From assembly GCA_032718475.1 (NCBI GenBank), contig JAUCBJ010008803.1:1-35682 (forward strand): 35,682 nucleotides of DNA. Direction: 5' to 3'. This DNA is from Nemertoderma westbladi (Eukaryota > Xenacoelomorpha > Nemertodermatida > Nemertodermatidae). The notes beneath the pieces are model-generated. The model did no database searches. It was not told the origin of the DNA and worked only from the letters and a program-made list of their open reading frames with translations. The position numbers and the translations under genes are program-made. How positions within the stretch are numbered: position 1 is the stretch's first letter; every line of letters begins with the position of its first letter. Of the stretch, positions 1 to 12,000 are shown in pieces.

Positions 1-3000
1 CTCCTTGACCAGGATGATTCTCTATTTAGTTTTATTGTCTGTTCTCCTTGACCAGGATGATTCTCTATTTAGTTTTATTGTCTGTTCTCCTTGACCAGGA
101 TGATTCTCTATTTAGTTTTATTGTCTGTTCTCCTTGACCAGGATGATTCTCTATTTAGTTTTATTGTCTGTTCTCCTTGACCAGGATGATTCTCTATTTA
201 GTTTTATTGTCTGTTCTCCTTGACCAGGATGATTCTCTATTTAGTTTTATTGTCTGTTCTCCTTGACCAGGATGCTTCTCTATTTAGTTTTATTTTCTGT
301 TTTCCTTGGCCAGGATGATTCTCTATTTAGTTTTATTGTCTGTTCTCAGGGCCAGGATGATTCTCTATTTAGTTTTATTGTCTGTTCTCAGGGCCAGGAT
401 GATTCTCTATTTAGTTTTATTGTCTGTTTTCCTTGGCCAGGATGATTCTCTATTTAGTTTTATTGTCTGTTCTCAGGGCCAGGATGATTCTCTATTTAGT
501 TTTATTGTCTGTTCTCCTTTACCAGGAAGATTCTCTATTTAGTTTTATTGTCTGTTCTCCTTGACCAGGATGATTCTCTATTTAGTTTTATTGTCTGTTC
601 TCCTTGACCAGGATGATTCTCTATTTAGTTTTATTGTCTGTTCTCAGGGCCAGGATGATTCTCTATTTAGTTTTATTGTCTGTTCTCAGGGCCAGGATGA
701 TTCTCTATTTAGTTTTATTGTCTGTTCTCAGGGCCAGGATGATTCTCTATTTAGTTTTATTGTCTGTTCTCCTTGACCAGGATGATTCTCTATTTAGTTT
801 TATTGTCTGTTCTCCTTGACCAGGATGATTCTCTATTTAGTTTTATTGTCTGTTCTCCTTGACCAGGATGATTCTCTATTTAGTTTTATTGTCTGTTCTC
901 CTTGGCCAGGATGATTCTCTATTTAGTTTTATTGTCTGTTCTCCTTGACCAGGATGATTCTCTATTTAGTTTTATTGTCTGTTCTCAGGGCCAGGATGAT
1001 TCTCTATTTAGTTTTATTGTCTGTTCTCCTTGACCAGGATGATTCTCTATTTAGTTTTATTGTCTGTTCTCCTTGGCCAGGATGATTCTCTATTTAGTTT
1101 TATTGTCTGTTCTCCTTGACCAGGATGATTCTCTATTTAGTTTTATTGTCTGTTCTCAGGGCCAGGATGATTCTCTATTTAGTTTTATTGTCTGTTCTCC
1201 TTGACCAGGATGATTCTCTATTTAGTTTGATTGTCAGTTCTCAGGACCAGGATGATTCTCTATTTAGTTTTATTGTCTGTTCTCCTTGACCAGGATGATT
1301 CTCTATTTAGTTTTATTGTCTGTTCTCAGGGCCAGGATGATTCTCTATTTAGTTTTATTGTCTGTTCTCCTTGACCAGGATGATTCTCTATTTAGTTTTA
1401 TTGTCTGTTCTCCTTGACCAGGATGATTCTCTATTTAGTTTTATTGTCTGTTCTCCTTGACCAGGATGATTCTCTATTTAGTTTTATTGTCTGTTCTCCT
1501 TGACCAGGATGATTCTCTATTTAGTTTTATTGTCTGTTCTCCTTGACCAGGATGATTCTCTATTTAGTTTTATTGTCTGTTCTCCTTGACCAGGATGATT
1601 CTCTATTTAGTTTTATTGTCTGTACTCCTTGACCAGGATGATTCTCTATTTAGTTTTATTGTCTGTTCTCCTTTACCAGGATGATTCTCTATTTAGTTTT
1701 GTTGTCTGTTCTCCTTGACCAGGATGATTCTCTATTTAGTTTTATTGTCTGTTCTCCTTGACCAGGATGATTCTCTATTTAGTTTTATTGTCTGTTCTCA
1801 GGGCCAGGATGATTCTCTATTTCGTTTTATTGTCTGTTCTCCTTGGCCAGGATGATTCTCTATTTAGTTTTATTGTCTGTTCTCCTTGACCAGAATGATT
1901 CTCTATTTAGTTTTATTGTCTGTTCTCCTTGACCAGGATGATTCTCTATTTAGTTTTATTGTCTGTTCTCCTTGGCCAGGATGATTCTCTATTTAGTTTT
2001 ATTGTCTGTTCTCCTTGACCAGGATGATTCTCTATTTAGTTTTATTGTCTGTTCTCCTTGACCAGGATGATTCTCTATTTAGTTTTATTGTCTGTTCTCC
2101 TTGACCAGGATGATTCTCTATTTAGTTTTATTGTCTGTTCTCCTTGACCAGGATGATTCTCTATTTAGTTTTATTGTCTGTTCTCCTTGACCAGGATGAT
2201 TCTCTATTTAGTTTTATTGTCTGTTCTCCTTGACCAGGATGATTCTCTATTTAGTTTTATTGTCTGTTCTCCTTGACCAGGATGATTCTCTATTTAGTTT
2301 TATTGTCTGTTCTCCTTGACCAGGATGATTCTCTATTTAGTTTTATTGTCTGTTCTCCTTTACCAGGATGATTCTCTATTTAGTTTTATTGTCTGTTCTC
2401 AGGACCAGGATGATTCTCTATTTAGTTTTATTGTCTGTTCTCAGGGCCAGGATGATTCTCTATTTAGTTTTATTGTCTGTTCTCCTTGGCCAGGATGATT
2501 CTCTATTTAGTTTTATTGTCTGTTCTCCTTGACCAGGATGATTCTCTATTTAGTTTTATTGTCTGTTCTCCTTGACCAGGATGATTCTCTATTTAGTTTT
2601 ATTGTCTGTTCTCCTTGACCAGGATGATTCTCTATTTAGTTTTATTGTCTGTTCTCCTTGACCAGGATGATTCTCTATTTAGTTTTATTGTCTGTTCTCC
2701 TTGACCAGGATGATTCTCTATTTAGTTTTATTGTCTGTTCTCCTTGACCAGGATGATTCTCTATTTAGTTTTATTGTCTGTTCTCCTTGACCAGGATGAT
2801 TCTCTATTTAGTTTTATTGTCTGTTCTCCTTGACCAGGATGATTCTCTATTTAGTTTTATTGTCTGTTCTCCTTGACCAGGATGATTCTCTATTTAGTTT
2901 TATTGTCTGTTCTCCTTGACCAGGATGATTCTCTATTTAGTTTTATTGTCTGTTCTCCTTGACCAGGATGATTCTCTATTTAGTTTTATTGTCTGTTCTC

Positions 3001-6000
3001 CTTGACCAGGATGATTCTCTATTTAGTTTTATTGTCTGTTCTCCTTGACCAGGATGATTCTCTATTTAGTTTTATTGTCTGTTCTCCTTGACCAGGATGC
3101 TTCTCTATTTAGTTTTATTGTCTGTTTTCCTTGGCCAGGATGATTCTCTATTTAGTTTTATTGTCTGTTCTCAGGGCCAGGATGATTCTCTATTTAGTTT
3201 TATTGTCTGTTCTCAGGGCCAGGATGATTCTCTATTTAGTTTTATTGTCTGTTTTCCTTGGCCAGGATGATTCTCTATTTAGTTTTATTGTCTGTTCTCA
3301 GGGCCAGGATGATTCTCTATTTAGTTTTATTGTCTGTTCTCCTTGGCCAGGATGATTCTCTATTTAGTTTTATTGTCTGTTCTCCTTGGCCAGGAGGATT
3401 CTCTATTTAGTTTTATTGTCTGTTCTCAGGGCCAGGATGATTCTCTATTTAGTTTTATTGTCTGTTCTCCTTGACCAGGATGATTCTCTATTTAGTTTTA
3501 TTGTCTGTTCTCCTTGACCAGGATGATTCTCTATTTAGTTTTATTGTCTGTTCTCAGGGCCAGGATGATTCTCTATTTAGTTTTATTGTCTGTTCTCCTT
3601 GACCAGGCCAGGATGATTCTCTATTTAGTTTTATTGTCTGTTCTCAGGACCAGGATGATTCTCTATTTAGTTTTATTGTCTGTTCTCCTTGACCAGGATG
3701 ATTCTCTATTTAGTTTTATTGTCTGTTCTCAGGACCAGGATGATTCTCTATTTAGTTTTATTGTCTGTTCTCCTTGACCAGGATGATTCTCTATTTAGTT
3801 TTATTGTCTGTTCTCCTTGACCAGGATGATTCTCTATTTAGTTTTATTGTCTGTTCTCCTTGACCAGGATGATTCTCTATTTAGTTTTATTGTCTGTTCT
3901 CCTTGACCAGGAAGATTCTCTATTTAGTTTTATTGTCTGTTCTCCTTGACCAGGATGATTCTCTATTTAGTTTTATTGTCTGTTCTCCTTGACCAGGATG
4001 ATTCTCTATTTAGTTTTATTGTCTGTTCTCAGGGCCAGGATGATTCTCTATTTAGTTTTATTGTCTGTTCTCCTTGACCAGGATGATTCTCTATTTAGTT
4101 TTATTGTCTGTTCTCCTTTACCAGGATGATTCTCTATTTAGTTTTATTGTCTGTTCTCCTTGGCCAGGATGATTCTCTATTTAGTTTTATTGTCTGTTCT
4201 CAGGACCAGGATGATTCTCTATTTAGTTTTATTGTCTGTTCTCCTTGACCAGGATGATTCTCTATTTAGTTTGATTGTCTGTTCTCCTTTACCAGGATGA
4301 TTCTCTATTTAGTTTTATTGTCTGTTCTCCTTTACCAGGATGATTCTCTATTTAGTTTTATTGTCTGTTCTCAGGACCAGGATGATTCTCTATTTAGTTT
4401 TATTGTCTGTTCTCCTTTACCAGGATGATTCTCTATTTAGTTTTATTGTCTGTTCTCCTTTACCAGGATGATTCTCTATTTAGTTTTATTGTCTGTTCTC
4501 CTTGACCAGGATGATTCTCTATTTAGTTTGATTGTCTGTTCTCCTTTACCAGGATGATTCTCTATTTAGTTTTATTGTCTGTTCTCAGGACCAGGATGAT
4601 TCTCTATTTAGTTTTATTGTCTGTTCTCCTTTACCAGGATGATTCTCTATTTAGTTTTATTGTTTGTTCTCAGGACCAGGATGATTCTCTATTTAGTTTT
4701 ATTGTCTGTTCTCCTTTACCAGGATGATTCTCTATTTAGTTTTATTGTCTGTTCTCAGGGCCAGGATGATTCTCAATTTAGTTTTATTGTCTGTTCTCCT
4801 TGGCCAGGATGATTCTCTATTTAGTTTTATTGTCTGTTCTCCTTGACCAGGATGATTCTCTATTTAGTTTTATTGTCTGTTCTCCTTGACCAGGATGATT
4901 CTCTATTTAGTTTTATTGTCTGTTCTCAGGGCCAGGATGATTCTCTATTTAGTTGTATTGTCTGTTCTCCTTTACCAGGATGATTCTCTATTTAGTTTTA
5001 TTGTCTGTTCTCCTTGACCAGGATGATTCTCTATTTAGTTTTATTGTCTGTTCTCCTTGACCAGGATGATTCTCTATTTAGTTTTATTGTCTGTTCTCCT
5101 TTACCAGGATGATTCTCTATTTAGTTTTATTGTCTGTTCTCAGGGCCAGGATGATTCTCTATTTAGTTTTATTGTCTGTTCTCCTTGACCAGGATGATTC
5201 TCTATTTAGTTTTATTGTCTGTTCTCCTTGACCAGGATGATTCTCTATTTAGTTTTATTGTCTGTTCTCCTTGACCAGGATGATTCTCTATTTAGTTTTA
5301 TTGTCTGTTCTCCTTGACCAGGATGATTCTCTATTTAGTTTTATTGTCTGTTCTCCTTGACCAGGATGATTCTCTATTTAGTTTTATTGTCTGTTCTCCT
5401 TGACCAGGAAGATTCTCTATTTAGTTTTATTGTCTTTTCTCAGGGCCAGGATGATTCTCTATTTAGTTTTATTGTCTGTTCTCCTTGACCAGGATGATTC
5501 TCTATTTAGTTTTATTGTCTGTTCTCCTTGACCAGGATGATTCTCTATTTAGTTTTATTGTCTGTTCTCAGGACCAGGATGATTCTCTATTTAGTTTTAT
5601 TGTCTGTTCTCCTTGACCAGGATGATTCTCTATTTAGTTTTATTGTCTGTTCTCAGGGCCAGGATGATTCTCTATTTAGTTTTATTGTCTGTTCTCCTTT
5701 ACCAGGATGATTCTCTATTTAGTTTTATTGTCTGTTCTCCTTGACCAGGATGATTCTCTATTTAGTTTTATTGTCTGTTCTCCTTGACCAGGATGATTCT
5801 CTATTTAGTTTTATTGTCTTTTCTCAGGGCCAGGATGATTCTCTATTTAGTTTTATTGTCTGTTCTCCTTGACCAGGATGATTCTCTATTTAGTTTTATT
5901 GTCTGTTCTCCTTGACCAGGATGATTCTCTATTTAGTTTTATTGTCTGTTCTCAGGACCAGGATGATTCTCTATTTAGTTTTATTGTCTGTTCTCCTTGA

Positions 6001-9000
6001 CCAGGATGATTCTCTATTTAGTTTTATTGTCTGTTCTCAGGGCCAGGATGATTCTCTATTTAGTTTTATTGTCTGTTCTCCTTTACCAGGATGATTCTCT
6101 ATTTAGTTTTATTGTCTGTTCTCCTTGACCAGGATGATTCTCTATTTAGTTTTATTGTCTGTTCTCCTTGACCAGGATGATTCTCTATTTAGTTTTATTG
6201 TCTGTTCTCCTTGACCAGGATGATTCTCTATTTAGTTTTATTGTCTGTTCTCCTTGACCAGGATGATTCTCTATCTAGTTTTATTGTCTGTTCTCCTTGA
6301 CCAGGATGATTCTCTATTTAGTTTTATTGTCTGTTCTCCTTGACCAGGATGATTCTCTATTTAGTTTTATTGTCTGTTCTCCTTGACCAGGATGATTCTC
6401 TATTTAGTTTTATTGTCTGTTCTCCTTGACCAGGATGATTCTCTATTTAGTTTTATTGTCTGTTCTCCTTGACCAGGATGATTCTCTATTTAGTTTTATT
6501 GTCTGTTCTCCTTGACCAGGATGATTCTCTATTTAGTTTTATTGTCTGTTCTCCTTGACCAGGATGCTTCTCTATTTAGTTTTATTGTCTGTTCTCCTTG
6601 GCCAGGATGATTCTCTATTTAGTTTTATTGTCTGTTCTCAGGGCCAGGATGATTCTCTATTTAGTTTTATTGTCTGTTCTCAGGGCCAGGATGATTCTCT
6701 ATTTAGTTTTATTGTCTGTTTTCCTTGGCCAGGATGATTCTCTATTTAGTTTTATTGTCTGTTCTCGGGGCCAGGATGATTCTCTATTTAGTTTTATTGT
6801 CTGTTCTCCTTGGCCAGGATGATTCTCTATTTAGTTTTATTGTCTGTTCTCCTTGGCCAGGATGATTCTCTATTTAGTTTTATTGTCTGTTCTCAGGGCC
6901 AGGATGATTCTCTATTTAGTTTTATTGTCTGTTCTCCTTGACCAGGATGATTCTCTATTTAGTTTTATTGTCTGTTCTCCTTGACCAGGATGATTCTCTA
7001 TTTAGTTTTATTGTCTGTTCTCAGGGCCAGGATGATTCTCTATTTAGTTTTATTGTCTGTTCTCCTTGACCAGGCCAGGATGATTCTCTATTTAGTTTTA
7101 TTGTCTGTTCTCCTTGACCAGGATGATTCTCTATTTAGTTTTATTGTCTGTTCTCAGGACCAGGATGATTCTCTATTTAGTTTTATTGTCTGTTCTCCTT
7201 GACCAGGATGATTCTCTATTTAGTTTTATTGTCTGTTCTCCTTGACCAGGATGATTCTCTATTTAGTTTTATTGTCTGTTCTCAGGACCAGGATGATTCT
7301 CTATTTAGTTTTATTGTCTGTTCTCCTTGACCAGGATGATTCTCTATTTAGTTTTATTGTCTGTTCTCCTTGACCAGGATGATTCTCTATTTAGTTTTAT
7401 TGTCTGTTCTCCTTGACCAGGATGATTCTCTATTTAGTTTTATTGTCTGTTCTCAGGACCAGGATGATTTTCTATTTAGTTTTATTGTCTGTTCTCCTTG
7501 ACCAGGATGATTCTCTATTTAGTTTGATTGTCTGTTCTCCTTTACCAGGATGATTCTCTATTTAGTTTTATTGTCTGTTCTCCTTTACCAGGATGATTCT
7601 CTATTTAGTTTCATTGTCTGTTCTCAGGACCAGGATGATTCTCTATTTAGTTTTATTGTCTGTTCTCCTTTACCAGGATGATTCTCTATTTAGTTTTATT
7701 GTCTGTTCTCCTTTACCAGGATGATTCTCTATTTAGTTTTATTGTCTGTTCTCCTTGACCAGGATGATTCTCTATTTAGTTTGATTGTCTGTTCTCCTTT
7801 ACCAGGATGATTCTCTATTTAGTTTTATTGTCTGTTCTCCTTTACCAGGATGATTCTCTATTTAGTTTTATTGTCTGTTCTCCTTTACCAGGATGATTCT
7901 CTATTTAGTTTTATTGTCTGTTCTCAGGACCAGGATGATTCTCTATTTAGTTTTATTGTCTGTTCTCCTTTACCAGGATGATTCTCTATTTAGTTTTATT
8001 GTCTGTTCTCCTTTACCAGGATGATTCTCTATTTAGTTTTATTGTCTGTTCTCAGGACCAGGATGATTCTCTATTTAGTTTTATTGTCTGTTCTCCTTTA
8101 CCAGGATGATTCTCTATTTAGTTTTATTGTCTGTTCTCCTTTACCAGGATGATTCTCTATTTAGTTTTATTGTCTGTTCTCAGGACCAGGATGATTCTCT
8201 ATTTAGTTTTATTGTCTGTTCTCCTTTACCAGGATGATTCTCTATTTAGTTTTATTGTCTGTTCTCCTTTACCAGGATGATTCTCTATTTAGTTTTATTG
8301 TCTGTTCTCAGGACCAGGATGATTCTCTATTTAGTTTTATTGTCTGTTCTCCTTTACCAGGATGATTCTCTATTTAGTTTTATTGTTTGTTCTCAGGACC
8401 AGGATGATTCTCTATTTAGTTTTATTGTCTGTTCTCCTTTACCAGGATGATTCTCTATTTAGTTTTATTGTCTGTTCTCAGGGCCAGGATGATTCTCAAT
8501 TTAGTTTTATTGTCTGTTCTCCTTGGCCAGGATGATTCTCTATTTAGTTTTATTGTCTGTTCTCCTTGACCAGGATGATTCTCTATTTAGTTTTATTGTC
8601 TGTTCTCCTTGACCAGGATGATTCTCTATTTAGTTTTATTGTCTGTTCTCAGGGCCAGGATGATTCTCTATTTAGTTTTATTGTCTGTTCTCCTTTACCA
8701 GGATGATTCTCTATTTAGTTTTATTGTCTGTTCTCCTTGACCAGGATGATTCTCTATTTAGTTTTATTGTCTGTTCTCCTTGACCAGGATGATTCTCTAT
8801 TTAGTTTTATTGTCTGTTCTCCTTTACCAGGATGATTCTCTATTTAGTTTTATTGTCTGTTCTCAGGGCCAGGATGATTCTCTATTTAGTTTTATTATCT
8901 GTTCTCCTTGACCAGGATGAGTCTCTATTTAGTTTTATTGTCTGTTCTCCTTGACCAGGATGATTCTCTATTTAGTTTTATTGTCTGTTCTCCTTGACCA

Positions 9001-12000
9001 GGATGATTCTCTATTTAGTTTTATTGTCTGTTCTCCTTGACCAGGATGATTCTCTATTTAGTTTTATTGTCTGTTCTCCTTGACCAGGAAGATTCTCTAT
9101 TTAGTTTTATTGTCTTTTCTCAGGGCCAGGATGATTCTCTATTTAGTTTTATTGTCTGTTCTCCTTGACCAGGATGATTCTCTATTTAGTTTTATTGTCT
9201 GTTCTCCTTGACCAGGATGATTCTCTATTTAGTTTTATTGTCTGTTCTCAGGACCAGGATGATTCTCTATTTAGTTTTATTGTCTGTTCTCCTTGACCAG
9301 GATGATTCTCTATTTAGTTTTATTGTCTGTTCTCAGGGCCAGGATGATTCTCTATTTAGTTTTATTGTCTGTTCTCCTTTACCAGGATGATTCTCTATTT
9401 AGTTTTATTGTCTGTTCTGCTTGACCAGGATGATTCTCTATTTAGTTTTATTGTCTGTTCTCCTTGACCAGGATGATTCTCTATTTAGTTTTATTGTCTG
9501 TTCTCCTTGACCAGGATGATTCTCTATTTAGTTTTATTGTCTGTTCTCCTTGACCAGGATGATTCTCTATCTAGTTTTATTGTCTGTTCTCCTTGACCAG
9601 GATGATTCTCTATTTAGTTTTATTGTCTGTTCTCCTTGACCAGGATGATTCTCTATTTAGTTTTATTGTCTGTTCTCCTTGACCAGGATGATTCTCTATT
9701 TAGTTTTATTGTCTGTTCTCCTTGACCAGGATGATTCTCTATTTAGTTTTATTGTCTGTTCTCCTTGACCAGGAAGATTCTCTATTTAGTTTTATTGTCT
9801 GTTCTCAGGGCCAGGATGATTCTCTATTTAGTTTTATTGTCTGTTCTCCTTGACCAGGATGATTCTCTATTTAGTTTTATTATCTGTTCTCCTTGGCCAG
9901 GATGATTCTCTATTTAGTTTTATTGTCTGTTCTCAGGGCCAGGATGATTCTCTATTTAGTTTTATTGTCTGTTCTCCTTGGCCAGGATGATTCTCTATTT
10001 AGTTTTATTGTCTGTTCTCCTTGGCCAGGATGATTCTCTATTTAGTTTTATTGTCTGTTCTCAGGGCCAGGATAATTCTCTATTTAGTTTTATTGTCTGT
10101 TCTCCTTGACCAGGATGATTCTCTATTTAGTTTTATTGTCTGTTCTCCTTGACCAGGATGATTCTCTATTTAGTTTTATTGTCTGTTCTCAGGGCCAGGA
10201 TGATTCTCTATTTAGTTTTATTGTCTGTTCTCCTTGACCAGGATGATTCTCTATTTAGTTTTATTGTCTGTTCTCAGGACCAGGATGATTCTCTATTTAA
10301 TTTTATTGTCTGTTCTCCTTGACCAGGATGATTCTCTATTTAGTTTTATTGTCTGTTCTCAGGACCAGGATGATTCTCTATTTAGTTTTATTGTCTGTTC
10401 TCCTTGACCAGGATGATTCTCTATTTAGTTTTATTGTCTGTTCTCCTTGACCAGGATGATTCTCTATTTAGTTTTATTGTCTGTTCTCCTTGACCAGGAT
10501 GATTCTCTATTTAGTTTTATTGTCTGTTCTCCTTGACCAGAAAGATTCTCTATTTAGTTTTATTGTCTGTTCTCCTTGACCAGGATGATTCTCTATTTAG
10601 TTTTATTGTCTGTTCTCCTTGACCAGAATGATTCTCTATTTAGTTTTATTGTCTGTTCTCAGGGCCAGGATGATTCTCTATTTAGTTTTATTGTCTGTTC
10701 TCCTTGACCAGGATGATTCTCTATTTAGTTTTATTGTCTGTTCTCCTTTACCAGGATGATTCTCTATTTAGTTTTATTGTCTGTTCTCCTTGGCCAGGAT
10801 GATTCTCTATTTAGTTTTATTGTCTGTTCTCAGGACCAGGATGATTCTCTATTTAGTTTTATTGTCTGTTCTCCTTGACCAGGATGATTCTCTATTTAGT
10901 TTGATTGTCTGTTCTCCTTTACCAGGATGATTCTCTATTTAGTTTTATTGTCTGTTCTCCTTTACCAGGATGATTCTCTATTTAGTTTTATTGTCTGTTC
11001 TCAGGACCAGGATGATTCTCTATTTAGTTTTATTGTCTGTTCTCCTTTACCAGGATGATTCTCTATTTAGTTTTATTGTCTGTTCTCAGGGCCAGGATGA
11101 TTCTCTATTTAGTTTTATTGTCTGTTCTCCTTGACCAGGATGATTCTCTATTTAGTTTTATTGTCTGTTCTCCTTGACCAGGATGATTCTCTATTTAGTT
11201 TTATTGTCTGTTCTCCTTGACCAGGATGATTCTCTATTTAGTTTTATTGTCTGTTCTCCTTGACCAGGATGATTCTCTATTTAGTTTTATTGTCTGTTCT
11301 CCTTGACCAGGATGATTCTCTATTTAGTTTTATTGTCTGTTCTCCTTGACCAGGAAGATTCTCTATTTAGTTTTATTGTCTTTTCTCAGGGCCAGGATGA
11401 TTCTCTATTTAGTTTTATTGTCTGTTCTCCTTGACCAGGATGATTCTCTATTTAGTTTTATTGTCTGTTCTCCTTGACCAGGATGATTCTCTATTTAGTT
11501 TTATTGTCTGTTCTCAGGGCCAGGATGATTCTCTATTTAGTTTTATTGTCTGTTCTCCTTTACCAGGATGATTCTCTATTTAGTTTTATTGTCTGTTCTC
11601 CTTGACCAGGATGATTCTCTATTTAGTTTTATTGTCTGTTCTCCTTGACCAGGATGATTCTCTATTTAGTTTTATTGTCTGTTCTCCTTGACCAGGATGA
11701 TTCTCTATTTAGTTTTATTGTCTGTTCTCCTTGACCAGGATGATTCTCTATCTAGTTTTATTGTCTGTTCTCCTTGACCAGGATGATTCTCTATTTAGTT
11801 TTATTGTCTGTTCTCCTTGACCAGGATGATTCTCTATTTAGTTTTATTGTCTGTTCTCCTTGACCAGGATGATTCTCTATTTAGTTTTATTGTCTGTTCT
11901 CCTTGACCAGGATGATTCTCTATTTAGTTTTATTGTCTGTTCTCCTTGACCAGGATGATTCTCTATTTAGTTTTATTGTCTGTTCTCCTTGACCAGGATG